A DNA stretch of 64,000 nucleotides. Origin: Streptococcus sanguinis. GTDB lineage: Bacteria; Bacillota; Bacilli; Lactobacillales; Streptococcaceae. A program made the translations under genes and the position numbers. A model generated the notes under the pieces. The model saw only the letters and a list, made by a program, of their open reading frames with translations, was not told where the DNA came from and searched no databases. Positions within the stretch are counted from its first letter, which is position 1; each line of letters starts with the position of its first letter. The stretch is taken from NCBI RefSeq assembly GCF_026781265.1, contig NZ_JAKUVC010000004.1, positions 62,001-126,000 on the forward strand, in the 5' to 3' direction. Shown piece after piece: positions 18,380 through 26,449 of this stretch.

Positions 18380-19025
18380 AATCATCAATCCCAGCCGTTT
18401 GACGTGCCAGCCTTTTTTTCAGGAGCTGATTGATTATTTGGATCAGCATGAGGCGGTGATTCTACGTGAGATTAAGCGAGAGTTTGAGGGCGTGGCTAAT
18501 ATTGACCGCTCGATAGAGGACTATATCAAGGCAGGCTATATCCGGCGGGAAAACAAGCGATATTATCTGACGCTGCCTTTTGTGGAAAGTTTGGAGGACT
18601 TACGTTTGGACCAGGAGGTCTTTATCCGTGATGATAGTCCCCTCTATCAGGAAGTCTTGGAGCTGCGCTTTGAGACCCAGCTTTCCAATCAGACCAATGC
18701 GGCGGTCTTGCTGGAAGAGACAGATTTTCAGCGGGATAAGCTGACCTTGGCTAATTATTTTTACAAGATGCAGCGCCAATATCCGCTGTCTGGGACACAA
18801 AAGCCTCTCTATGCTGTCTTGGGCGACGTCAATCCCGAGTATGCACTTAAGTATATGACGACCTTTCTTCTCAAGTATGTCCGCAAGGATGAGCTCATGC
18901 AGAAGCGGCGGGACATTTTTGTCGATAGCCTAGTAATCTTGGGCTATATCCGGCAAAACGAAGCAGGCAAGTATGAGTTACAGGCCAGCTTTGATAAGGA
19001 GAGATTGACTTTCCAGCTGGACTGA
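18372..19025 (+). CDS. DUF1803 family protein
   Basis: 217 residues, recognisable as the streptococcal DUF1803 family: soluble, no membrane segment or signal peptide. The N-terminal part (about 20-60: LDQHEAVILREIKREF.., DYIKAGYIRRENKRYY) looks like a winged-helix or HTH-like segment, while the rest is mixed helix. It overlaps the preceding hydrolase gene by eight bases and uses AGGAG inside that gene as ribosome-binding site, so both should act in one process. The function is not known and I do not assign one. Confidence 0.8.
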   Translation: MIKIINPSRLTCQPFFQELIDYLDQHEAVILREIKREFEGVANIDRSIEDYIKAGYIRRENKRYYLTLPFVESLEDLRLDQEVFIRDDSPLYQEVLELRFETQLSNQTNAAVLLEETDFQRDKLTLANYFYKMQRQYPLSGTQKPLYAVLGDVNPEYALKYMTTFLLKYVRKDELMQKRRDIFVDSLVILGYIRQNEAGKYELQASFDKERLTFQLD

Positions 19026-19050
19026 TTTTCTCATAGAATGAGCAGAATAT

Positions 19051-19079
19051 TTGACCTTTGAAAAGAAAAAACTTATACT
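19051..19079 (+). promoter_or_regulatory. Promoter of the CsbD-like gene
   Basis: TTGACC (19051-19056) and TATACT (19074-19079) are 17 bp apart and lie 47 bp before the ATG, so this stress-type gene has its own near-consensus promoter. Confidence 0.7.
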
Positions 19080-19125
19080 ACTGTAAATGGTATCAGAAAC
19101 CGTAAAAAAGAATGGAGGCAAAATT

Positions 19126-19320
19126 ATGTCACTAGAAAATAAATTCGATGAGGCTAAAGGCGCTGTTAAAGAAGGCGTGGGTAAAGTTACAGGAGATAAC
19201 AAGACAGAAGCAGAAGGCTTTGTAGAAAAAACTGTTGCTAAAGCCAAAGAAGTTGCTGAAGATGCTAAAGGAGCTGTAGAAGGTGCCGTTGAAGGTATCA
19301 AAAACAGCTTGGATAAATAA
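19126..19320 (+). CDS. CsbD family stress-response protein
   Basis: A 64-residue hydrophilic protein rich in Lys, Glu, Ala and Gly. It shows the CsbD hallmark near its N-terminus ([20 protein letters not shown]) followed by repeated [23 protein letters not shown] amphipathic stretches, resembling late-embryogenesis/YjbJ-type proteins. Such proteins are general stress proteins of unclear biochemistry. The start was set at ATG 19126 because ATGGAGG lies 11 bases upstream; the longer frame from 19087 has none. It has its own promoter and a terminator at 19330-19358. Confidence 0.88.
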   Translation: MSLENKFDEAKGAVKEGVGKVTGDNKTEAEGFVEKTVAKAKEVAEDAKGAVEGAVEGIKNSLDK

Positions 19321-19329
19321 GAATAGCGA

Positions 19330-19358
19330 AAAGAGAGTGAACATTCAACTCTCTTTTT
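19330..19358 (+). terminator. Terminator of the CsbD-like gene
   Basis: AAAGAGAGT (19330-19338) and ACTCTCTTT (19348-19356) form a perfect nine-pair stem followed by T residues. Confidence 0.88.
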
Positions 19359-19557
19359 GTATGTCTAATTACAGGACAAATCTTTCTTTTTCACTTTTTG
19401 TTTGTAGATGAAAAACGAAACAGGTAGCAGTAAGCAGCAATAAAAAAGTTTTATAAAATTGTAAATAATAAAAATTTAAGCTTTTCATGCTAAGATAGAA
19501 ATATAAAAAAGAACCTGCAATGGTGACATGAATTTACAGGTGGTGAAAGGAAAGATG

Positions 19558-20313
19558 ATGAAACGATTGACACACCTACGCCCCTCAAAGCCGTTGAAAG
19601 AGTTGAGATGGTTTGATATTGCTGTGATTACCCTGCTCATGTTTGGGCAGTTTATTTACCGCTCAACGGAGCTTTATCTTGCTAGCTTTGCGCCAGCCGC
19701 CAGCACAGGAGCGACTGAAACGGTGACCAATACAGCCACTGAAGGAGCGGCTTTTTCTAGCAATTTCAATTTTCAGCTGCTGATGCTGGTCTTGACCATT
19801 CTTTACCTATTGTTTCGGCGCTTTGACTTTAAGCAGCTTCCCATCCGTCTGAGCTGGTCAGTTCTCCTTTGGACTCCTCTTATTTTTGTTGCAGTAGGGT
19901 TCTTTGGTGACATTGTGACGACACTGAGCGGCGAGTATAATTACTTTGAACCAACTCTCTGGTCTTATGTGGACTTGCTAGAAATTTTTAGGAAATTTGC
20001 TGAACTGACACCTATGGCTATTCTCTACGGACTTCTCAATGGCTTCTATGAGGAATTCTTTTTTCTGGGGCTTATGACCTCTGTTAAGGATAAGTATAAG
20101 TGGTGGGCTCTGGCTTACTCTACTATCATTCGGATTTCTTTCCACACCTATCAGGGCATGTTGTGGGCATTGGTTATCGGAGTGGTGTATGGTCTCTTTT
20201 ACTATTTCCTTTACAAGTACAAGGTTAAGAACCTCCTGCCTTTCTTTCTCATGCACGCCTTGGCGGATATGTTTGGCTCCAGCTTGATGTACGTTCTGAT
20301 TAAATGGCGGTAA
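19558..20313 (+). CDS. CPBP family intramembrane metalloprotease-like protein
   Basis: 251 residues with about seven hydrophobic segments. The CPBP/Abi motifs are partly preserved: the glutamate pair in FYEEFFFLG (the usual EExxxR arginine is replaced), the histidine in ISFHTYQG, and HALAD near the C-terminus. Eukaryotic relatives process CAAX proteins; streptococcal homologues are linked to bacteriocin self-immunity or surface protein handling. No bacteriocin gene lies beside it here. The start was set at the second ATG (19558) because AAAGGA is six bases before it; ATG 19555 is possible. A shared terminator at 20332-20357 separates it from convergent murE. Confidence 0.78.
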   Translation: MKRLTHLRPSKPLKELRWFDIAVITLLMFGQFIYRSTELYLASFAPAASTGATETVTNTATEGAAFSSNFNFQLLMLVLTILYLLFRRFDFKQLPIRLSWSVLLWTPLIFVAVGFFGDIVTTLSGEYNYFEPTLWSYVDLLEIFRKFAELTPMAILYGLLNGFYEEFFFLGLMTSVKDKYKWWALAYSTIIRISFHTYQGMLWALVIGVVYGLFYYFLYKYKVKNLLPFFLMHALADMFGSSLMYVLIKWR

Positions 20314-20331
20314 TTTTTATAAAACGACAAT

Positions 20332-20357
20332 AAAAAGGCGATATGCTCGCCTTTTTT
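20332..20357. terminator. Bidirectional terminator between the CPBP gene and murE
   Basis: AAAAAGGCGA (20332-20341) and TCGCCTTTTT (20347-20356) form a ten-pair stem with a 5-nt loop. A-run and T-run flanks let it end both convergent genes. Confidence 0.88.
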
Positions 20358-20358
20358 C

Positions 20359-21804
20359 TTATAAATACTTTTCTGCTAGGGCAAAGTCTCCTGGATAGGC
20401 TGCTTTTTCTCCTTCTACGATTTGGTAAGCATCTGCTCCTTTACCGGCCAGAATGACGGCATCTCCCTCTCGCTCAGTCAGACTGAGAGCTTTTTTGATG
20501 GCTTCTTCACGGTCAGCTATTTTTTCCACTGGATAGGAGATGTAAGATGCGATTTCCTCCGCAATGGCTAGAGGATCTTCATAGTTAGGGTCGTCCGCGG
20601 TTAAGATAACGGTCAGCTCAGGATGCTGATTAAGTAGGAGACCGAAGTCTTTGCGCCGGCTTTCACCCTTGTTGCCTGTAGCACCTAAGAGGAGAATAAT
20701 CTTGCCCTTCTGATGTTCCTGTACCACAGACAGCAGGTTGCTTAGGCTGACGCCATTGTGAGCATAGTCAACGAAGACCTTGGCGCCATTTTTATGAGTC
20801 AGAACTTCCATACGGCCTGGGACTCGGGTTGCAGCAATTCCTTTTTTGATGTCTTCGAGGCTAGCACCCAGTCGCAGACAGGCAAGACCAGCCGCTATTG
20901 CATTTTCCTGATTGAATCGGCCGATAAGTTGGATATCGTAGTGGCCAGCTAACTTGCCAGCAGCTTCAAAGCTGAAAGCCTGAGAATCTATGATGGTATT
21001 GCTAGAGCCTGCTCCATAGAAATCGTGTTCCATAGAAGCGACTTGTTCTTTCACGATTTGGAAATGATCCATGCCGCTGTTTACGATAACTGCTCGGCTA
21101 TGGTCCATCAAGAGCCGCTTATTGTAGAAGTAATCTTCAAAGGTGGGATGCTCAATGGGGCCGATATGGTCGGGGCTGATATTGAGAAAGACACCCACAT
21201 CAAAGGTCAGGCCATAGACCCTTTTCTTGAGATAAGCCTGGCTGGAAACTTCCATGATGAGATGAGTCCGACCATTAGCAAGGGCTTGGGTCATCATTTT
21301 GATAAGATCCAGACTCTCTGGTGTAGTCAGAGTTGACTTGAAGAAGGTCTCGCCATCCAAAGTAGTGTTCATAGTTGAGAGCAGGGCAGGTCGATGGCTT
21401 TGGGAAAGGATTTGATAGGCAAAATAAGCTGTAGTTGTCTTGCCCTTGGTGCCAGTAAAGGCCAGCAGTTTGAGCTTTTTCTCAGGATGGTCGTAAAATT
21501 CCATGGCTAAGAGACTCATGGCCTGCTTGACATCGTTGACCAAGAGGACCGGAATCCCCACTTGAAAGTCTGTCTCGCTGATATAAAAGCGCAGGCCAGC
21601 TGTGACGGCTTTTTCTAGAAATTCTTTCTTAAAAGCCTCACCCTTGACAAAAAAGAGGGTAGAGGCATCCGCTTCCCTGCTGTCATAACTAATACTATCG
21701 AAAGTCAAGCCACTATAAGAGAAGAAGTATTCTCCGTCTTTAACAATATCACGAAAATTATGGTCTTCTTTTAAAATATCTAATACGGTTTCAATTTTAA
21801 TCAT
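20359..21804 (-). CDS. murE: UDP-N-acetylmuramoyl-L-alanyl-D-glutamate--L-lysine ligase
   Basis: Adds the third stem-peptide residue to the peptidoglycan precursor, in the cytoplasm. 481 residues. Mur ligase P-loop GTKGKTT is at 118-124. The N-terminal UDP-binding domain includes [13 protein letters not shown], and the C-terminal domain carries DDPNYEDP (404-411). In the position of the DNPR motif of meso-diaminopimelate enzymes, this form points to the lysine-type enzyme expected in streptococci. The start is MIKIETVL at 21804; the upstream ATG would need a stretch without a ribosome-binding site, though the one before 21804 is also weak. It is divergent from the MurJ-like gene with a short shared promoter region. 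Confidence 0.94.
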   Translation of the reverse strand: MIKIETVLDILKEDHNFRDIVKDGEYFFSYSGLTFDSISYDSREADASTLFFVKGEAFKKEFLEKAVTAGLRFYISETDFQVGIPVLLVNDVKQAMSLLAMEFYDHPEKKLKLLAFTGTKGKTTTAYFAYQILSQSHRPALLSTMNTTLDGETFFKSTLTTPESLDLIKMMTQALANGRTHLIMEVSSQAYLKKRVYGLTFDVGVFLNISPDHIGPIEHPTFEDYFYNKRLLMDHSRAVIVNSGMDHFQIVKEQVASMEHDFYGAGSSNTIIDSQAFSFEAAGKLAGHYDIQLIGRFNQENAIAAGLACLRLGASLEDIKKGIAATRVPGRMEVLTHKNGAKVFVDYAHNGVSLSNLLSVVQEHQKGKIILLLGATGNKGESRRKDFGLLLNQHPELTVILTADDPNYEDPLAIAEEIASYISYPVEKIADREEAIKKALSLTEREGDAVILAGKGADAYQIVEGEKAAYPGDFALAEKYL

Positions 21805-21890
21805 AAATCTATTGTAAACCTTATGGCTGGGTTTTACAAGAGGCAAGGAAAAGTTTATAATAAAAGAAGAATAAATAGCAGAGGTTTTCT

Positions 21891-23519
21891 ATGAGCCAAG
21901 AAACAACAAGCCAGCAGCAGCAGATGCTGCGGGGAACTGCCTGGTTAACTGCCAGCAATTTTATCAGTCGTCTTCTGGGTGCCATCTATATCATTCCTTG
22001 GTATATTTGGATGGGCAAGCACGGCGCCGAGGCCAACGGTCTTTTTACTATGGGCTACAACATCTATGCCTGGTTTTTACTGATTTCGACAGCCGGCGTG
22101 CCAGTAGCAGTGGCCAAGCAGGTGGCTAAGTACAATACCATTGACAAGGAAGAGCACAGTTTTACTCTCATCCGAGAGTTTCTCAAGTTTATGCTGCTTT
22201 TGGGAGCTATATTTGCAGTCATCATGTACCTGCTCTCACCAGTTTTTGCCTCTATGTCTGGCGGTGGGTCAGACTTGGTGCCAGTCATGCAGAGTCTGTC
22301 CTGGGCTGTTTTGATTTTTCCATCTATGAGTGTTATCCGCGGCTTTTTCCAGGGCTTTAACAATCTCAAGCCCTATGCCATCAGCCAGATTGCGGAGCAG
22401 GTCATTCGGGTTATCTGGATGCTGCTGACAGCCTTTTTCATCATGAAAATCGGTTCTGGCAACTATGTAGAAGCGGTTACCCAGTCAACTTTTGCCGCAT
22501 TTATCGGTATGCTGGCTAGTATGGCTGTCTTGGTCTTCTATCTTTGGAAGACAGGAATGCTGACTTCCATCTTTCATAAGCCTGTTAATGCTACAAAGAT
22601 TAATGGCCGTGCCCTCCTCTGGGATACTATTCGTGAAGCCATTCCTTTCATTATTACAGGATCTGCCATTCAGCTTTTTCAGATTCTTGACCAAGCTACC
22701 TTTATCCATGTCATGAGTTGGATTAGTAAGCACAGCAGGTCCGAGCTCTTGGTTCAGTTTGCCTATTTCTCAGCTAATCCTAATAAAGTCACCATGATTT
22801 TAATTGCTGTGGCGACCTCTATTGGTGGTGTGGGGATTCCTCTCTTGACCGAGAACTATGTCAAAGGTGATTTCCGCTCGGCTGCCCGTTTGGTGCAGGA
22901 TAATCTCAGCATGCTGATTTTCTTTATCCTGCCAGCAACCATTGGTGCTGTTTTGGTGGCGGAACCTCTGTATACCGTTTTCTATGGCAAACCAGATAGT
23001 TTAGCACTGGGTCTTTTCATCTTTGCTATGCTGCAGACCATTATCCTCAGTCTATATACAGTGTTGGCTCCGATGATTCAAGCCCTCTTCCAAAATCGAA
23101 AAGCTATTATTTACTTCCTCTATGGAGTAGGAGTCAAGTTGGTGCTGCAAGTGCCATTGATTTATATTTTCAAAGCTTATGGTCCTCTTCTTGCGACGAC
23201 AGTTGGCTTGATTATCCCAACCCTGCTCATGTATCAGGAAATTCGCAAGGTAACAGGTCTGAATCCTAAGAACCTCTTTAAACGAAGTCTCCTGTCAGTG
23301 ATTCTGACGGTTCTGATGACCCTCTTTGTCTTGGTAGCAGAACTTCTCATTGGCCTCTTTCTCCATCCTAGCGGACGGATTTCCAGTTTTGTCTATATAG
23401 CTCTGATTGGCGGTATCGGTCTTGCTGTCTATGGCGGTCTGGCGCTCAAAGTTCGCCTTATGGATCGCTTTATCGGTTCAAAAGCAGCCAGTTTGCGCCG
23501 ACGCTTTCATATCTATTAA
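21891..23519 (+). CDS. Lipid II flippase, MurJ/YtgP-like polysaccharide transporter
   Basis: 542 residues with about 14 membrane helices of the MOP/MATE-like superfamily (MurJ, YtgP). It starts with RGTAWLTASNFISRLLGAIYIIPW, the conserved first helix, and has the arginine-containing VIRGFFQGFNNLKPYAISQIAEQ segment of the inner cavity. In other streptococci YtgP supplies the essential lipid II flipping activity. It is placed back to back with murE, an earlier step of the same pathway. CAGAGG precedes ATG 21891. A terminator follows at 23518-23537. Confidence 0.9.
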   Translation: MSQETTSQQQQMLRGTAWLTASNFISRLLGAIYIIPWYIWMGKHGAEANGLFTMGYNIYAWFLLISTAGVPVAVAKQVAKYNTIDKEEHSFTLIREFLKFMLLLGAIFAVIMYLLSPVFASMSGGGSDLVPVMQSLSWAVLIFPSMSVIRGFFQGFNNLKPYAISQIAEQVIRVIWMLLTAFFIMKIGSGNYVEAVTQSTFAAFIGMLASMAVLVFYLWKTGMLTSIFHKPVNATKINGRALLWDTIREAIPFIITGSAIQLFQILDQATFIHVMSWISKHSRSELLVQFAYFSANPNKVTMILIAVATSIGGVGIPLLTENYVKGDFRSAARLVQDNLSMLIFFILPATIGAVLVAEPLYTVFYGKPDSLALGLFIFAMLQTIILSLYTVLAPMIQALFQNRKAIIYFLYGVGVKLVLQVPLIYIFKAYGPLLATTVGLIIPTLLMYQEIRKVTGLNPKNLFKRSLLSVILTVLMTLFVLVAELLIGLFLHPSGRISSFVYIALIGGIGLAVYGGLALKVRLMDRFIGSKAASLRRRFHIY

Positions 23520-23537
23520 AAAGCCACTAGGCTTTTT
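23518..23537 (+). terminator. Terminator after the MurJ-like gene
   Basis: AAAAAGCC (23518-23525) and GGCTTTTT (23530-23537) form an eight-pair stem with an ACTA loop that begins in the stop codon. Confidence 0.85.
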
Positions 23538-23571
23538 AATTTTTAGCTTTGTTTTTCTAAAACTTTAACAT

Positions 23572-23588
23572 TATAGTTTCAAACTATA
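23572..23588 (+). promoter_or_regulatory. Perfect MET-box (MtaR/MetR-type LysR regulator site)
   Basis: TATAGTTTCAAACTATA is a perfect 17-bp palindrome. It equals the described MET-box of streptococcal methionine genes (TATAGTTTNAAACTATA), bound by the LysR-type regulator MtaR/MetR. It lies 45 bp upstream of a -10-like TACAAT (23633-23638), the right distance for an activator, and controls the two PLP enzyme genes that follow. Confidence 0.85.
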
Positions 23589-23675
23589 GCTAGCTCTTGA
23601 AAAGAAAAAAGAAAAATGTTTTCAAAAGATGTTACAATAGAGGGTGAAATATTAGCGAAGGATTGGAAGGTTAAT

Positions 23676-24773
23676 ATGAGTAAGGACGTAAAATTAAATA
23701 CACTACTGGCTCAGGCTGGGGTAAAAAAAGATGAAACAACTGGTGCTTTAACAACACCCCTGCATTTTTCAACGACCTACCAGCACCCTGAGTTTGGCCA
23801 GTCGACAGGTTATGACTATACTCGAACCAAGAATCCAACGAGGGTTAGCTTGGAAGAGACTCTCGCTGCTATCGAAAGCGCAGACTATGCACTAGCAACT
23901 AGTTCTGGTATGTCGGCTATTGTGCTAGCCTTTAGCGCCTTTCCAGTTGGCAGCAAGGTTTTGGCTGTTCGGGATCTCTATGGCGGCTCTTTTCGCTGGT
24001 TTGCCCAAGCTGAAGCAGAAGGGCGCTTTGCCTTTACCTATGCCAATACAGAAGAAGAACTACTGAATAATCTGACAGAGGATATAGATATTGTCTATAT
24101 CGAGACACCGACCAATCCTCTTATGGTAGAGTTTGACCTTGCCCGCATTTCCCAAGCGGCTCACGAGCGAGGAGCATCTGTCATTGTGGACAATACCTTC
24201 TATAGTCCGATTTATCAAAGACCGTTGGAGGACGGAGCAGATATTGTTCTACACTCTGCGACCAAGTATCTGGGCGGGCACAATGATGTCTTGGCTGGAG
24301 CTATCATGACCAATGACACTACTATCTATGACAAGCTATTCTATAACCTCAATACAACTGGGCCAGTCCTGTCTCCTTTTGACAGCTATCTGCTTTTGCG
24401 CGGTCTCAAGACATTGGCTCTCCGTATGGAGCGCTCTACTCAGAATGCGCAAGAAGTAGTCGCTTTTCTGAAGAAATCTCCTACGGTAAAAGAGGTTCTC
24501 TATCCAGGCAAGGGTGGTATGATTTCCTTTAAAGTTGTGGACGAAGGGAAGATTCCTCATCTCCTAAATAACCTGAAAGTCTTTACCTTTGCGGAAAGTT
24601 TGGGTGGAGTGGAGAGCTTGATTACCTATCCGACTACTCAGACTCACGCAGACATTCCAGTGGAAGTGCGTCATTCTTATGGCTTGACTGATGATTTGCT
24701 GCGCCTGTCGATTGGAATTGAGGATAGTCGAGATTTGGTAGACGATTTACGTGCAGCCTTGGAGAATGAATAA
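23676..24773 (+). CDS. Cystathionine gamma-synthase/beta-lyase family PLP enzyme
   Basis: 365 residues of the Cys/Met metabolism PLP family (MetB/MetC). The PLP lysine is K197 in SATKYLGGH. Cofactor and substrate contacts include YDYTRTKNPTR (47-57) and SSGMSA (77-81 region). It either makes cystathionine from an activated homoserine or splits it to homocysteine; the MET-box at 23572 supports a methionine role. The start was set at ATG 23676 with GGAAGG nearby; the frame upstream to 23616 overlaps the promoter. The next gene, a MalY-like enzyme, begins two bases after its stop, so the pair could run synthase then lyase. Confidence 0.88.
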   Translation: MSKDVKLNTLLAQAGVKKDETTGALTTPLHFSTTYQHPEFGQSTGYDYTRTKNPTRVSLEETLAAIESADYALATSSGMSAIVLAFSAFPVGSKVLAVRDLYGGSFRWFAQAEAEGRFAFTYANTEEELLNNLTEDIDIVYIETPTNPLMVEFDLARISQAAHERGASVIVDNTFYSPIYQRPLEDGADIVLHSATKYLGGHNDVLAGAIMTNDTTIYDKLFYNLNTTGPVLSPFDSYLLLRGLKTLALRMERSTQNAQEVVAFLKKSPTVKEVLYPGKGGMISFKVVDEGKIPHLLNNLKVFTFAESLGGVESLITYPTTQTHADIPVEVRHSYGLTDDLLRLSIGIEDSRDLVDDLRAALENE

Positions 24774-24774
24774 T

Positions 24775-25941
24775 ATGGGAAGATATAATTTTGAAAAAGC
24801 CCCCTGTCGTGTAGGGCATCATACTTATAAATGGAAAGAAGCGGAGAAGGACAGGGAAGTCCTGCCAGCCTGGATTGCAGATATGGACTTTGAAGTCCTG
24901 CCAGAAATCCAGCAAGCTGTTCATGACTACGCTAATCAGTTAGTCTATGGCTATACCTATGCTAGTGAAGAGCTGATCAATGCCGTTCTAGATTGGGAGA
25001 GGGATGAGCACGACTATACTTTTGAGCGGGAAGCCTTGGTATTTATTGAAGGGGTTGTTCCTGCTATTTCGACGGCTATTCAAGCCTTTAGCGAGGAAGG
25101 CGATGCCGTTCTCATCAACACTCCAGTTTATCCACCTTTTGCCCGCAGTGTTAAGCTCAATAATCGTCAGCTTATTACCAATTCTTTGATAGAGCAGGAC
25201 GGACTTTTTCAGATTGATTTTGAGCAGCTAGAGCGGGACATTGCAAACAATGAAGTCAAGATTTATGTTCTTTGCAATCCGCACAATCCCGGAGGTCGAG
25301 TTTGGGAACGGGAAGTGTTAGAGAAAATTGGCCGCCTCTGCCAAAAGTACGGCGTTCTCCTGGTTTCAGACGAAATCCATCAAGATTTGACGCTGTTTGG
25401 CCATGAACATCAGTCTTTCAATACTGTCTCGCCTGACTTTAAGGACTTTAGCTTGATTTTAGCCAGTGCGACTAAGACCTTTAATATTGCTGGGACTAAA
25501 AATTCCTATGCTGTGATTGAGAATCCTAGCTTGCGGTATCAGTTTAAAAAACGCCAGCTGGCCAACAATCAGCATGAAATTCCTGGCCTTGGTTTTTTAA
25601 CGACAGAAGCAGCTTATCGTTACGGTTGGTCTTGGTTGATGGAGCTTAAGAAAGTTCTTGAGAAAAATGTGAATTTTGTGGTCGATTATTTTGCCAAGGA
25701 AGCACCTCGCCTACGGGTCATGAAGCCTCAAGGAACCTATCTGATTTGGCTGGATTTTTCAGATTATAGCCTGACAGATGACCAGCTTTTCCAGCTGCTG
25801 CGAGAAGAGGCTAAGGTCGTTCTGAATCGAGGAAGTGATTTTGGCCAAGAAGGTAAAGGTCATGCCCGCTTAAATGTTGCTGCTCCTGAGACGATGGTTG
25901 AAGAAATCTGCTCCCGTATTGCAGAGGTATTGCCAAAATAA
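24775..25941 (+). CDS. MalY/PatB-like cystathionine beta-lyase (C-S lyase)
   Basis: 388 residues of the fold-type I aminotransferase family, MalY/PatB branch. The PLP lysine is K234 in SATKTFNIAG. The N-terminal AWIADMDFEVLPEI and CNPHNPGGR (168-176) are family marks. It cleaves cystathionine, or cysteine, to pyruvate, ammonia and a thiol; in oral streptococci such enzymes release hydrogen sulfide. ATG 24775 lies two bases after the preceding stop and uses the GGAG in its last codons, so both are under the MET-box. The region 25942-25983 after it holds no clear terminator. Confidence 0.9.
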   Translation: MGRYNFEKAPCRVGHHTYKWKEAEKDREVLPAWIADMDFEVLPEIQQAVHDYANQLVYGYTYASEELINAVLDWERDEHDYTFEREALVFIEGVVPAISTAIQAFSEEGDAVLINTPVYPPFARSVKLNNRQLITNSLIEQDGLFQIDFEQLERDIANNEVKIYVLCNPHNPGGRVWEREVLEKIGRLCQKYGVLLVSDEIHQDLTLFGHEHQSFNTVSPDFKDFSLILASATKTFNIAGTKNSYAVIENPSLRYQFKKRQLANNQHEIPGLGFLTTEAAYRYGWSWLMELKKVLEKNVNFVVDYFAKEAPRLRVMKPQGTYLIWLDFSDYSLTDDQLFQLLREEAKVVLNRGSDFGQEGKGHARLNVAAPETMVEEICSRIAEVLPK

Positions 25942-25983
25942 ATCAAAAAATGTTTTTAAATTTGTCTTAAGTAAGAAAAATGA

Positions 25984-26012
25984 TTGACAATCCTTCTAAA
26001 GAGGAGTATAGT
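25984..26012 (+). promoter_or_regulatory. mgtA promoter
   Basis: Consensus -35 TTGACA (25984-25989) and TATAGT (26007-26012) with 17 bp between. Transcription should start near 26019, just before the M-box, giving a leader of about 430 nt before mgtA. Confidence 0.85.
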
Positions 26013-26019
26013 AATAGTG

Positions 26020-26255
26020 GAAAATCGGTAGGTGAGGCTACCATAAGGATACGGATGACTACCGCAAAGCAGTGGAGACACTACTCGTTGGTTAACAGTC
26101 CTGATCGCCAAGGTCAAGACTAAGCTCATTGCATCGCCTTATGGAGTTAAAGCTTGAACGGTAAATACTTGCTTTATCTGTGCTTAAAACAATGAAGCGA
26201 ATAACCTGACATGCAAACGACCCTGCCGAGAAATTGGTAGGGTATTCTTTTTTGC
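26020..26255 (+). promoter_or_regulatory. M-box (ykoK) magnesium riboswitch with terminator
   Basis: The conserved M-box core is readable: GGTAGGTGAGGCTACCATA, AGGATACGGATGACTACCGC, the GTTGGTTAACAG segment and CATCGCCTTATGG..TTAAAGC. It senses Mg2+. The expression platform is an intrinsic terminator: ACCCTGCC (26220-26227) pairs with GGTAGGGT (26236-26243), followed by ATTCTTTTTT. High Mg2+ should favour the terminator and shut mgtA off. In pneumococcus the equivalent gene is reported behind a different (yybP-ykoY) element; that core was not seen here. Confidence 0.9.
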
Positions 26256-26324
26256 TGAAAATATTTGAAGTATGCAAATAGTTGATGGCTTGCTAATCAA
26301 GACATAGAAGAAAGGAGATACGCG

Positions 26325-26396
26325 ATGCAAATTGACGATTATCCGGAACCGCACATACACAGCCAATCGCTGATTTGTGTCGTTCTATCCTCATAA
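26325..26396 (+). CDS. Candidate mgtA leader peptide, 23 residues
   Basis: ATG 26325 has AAAGGAG eight bases upstream, as strong as any in the window, and encodes a peptide starting MQIDDYPEPHIHSQ, ending at TAA 26394-26396. It lies past the riboswitch terminator and 53 bp before mgtA. The early DDYPEP run of acidic residues and prolines is the kind of sequence known to destabilise translating ribosomes at low Mg2+ in the enteric MgtL leader. Its second half forms the 5' arm of a long hairpin. I know no described homologue. The reading frame and ribosome-binding site are seen; the regulatory role is inferred. Confidence 0.55.
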   Translation: MQIDDYPEPHIHSQSLICVVLSS

Positions 26397-26417
26397 AGTG
26401 ATTGGTTCCCGTGTATG
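26354..26417 (+). other. Long hairpin spanning the leader ORF and the mgtA upstream region
   Basis: CATACAC (26354-26360) pairs with GTGTATG (26411-26417), and GCCAATCGCT (26362-26371) with AGTGATTGGT (26397-26406), giving 17 pairs with one small internal loop. The 5' arm lies in leader codons 10-16 and the 3' arm lies after the leader stop. No T-run follows, so it is not an intrinsic terminator. Confidence 0.6.
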
Positions 26418-26449
26418 AAAATTATCAATCATATATCAAGGAGAAACCA

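Noticed and set aside
26020..26255. yybP-ykoY Mn2+ riboswitch in front of mgtA
   Set aside because: The pneumococcal homologue has one, but the core motifs read here (GGTGAGGCTACCATA, AGGATACGG, GGTTAACAG) are those of the M-box.
26402..26449. Sixteen-residue N-terminal extension of MgtA
   Set aside because: It starts in the leader hairpin without a ribosome-binding site, whereas ATG 26450 has AAGGAG and fits family N-termini.
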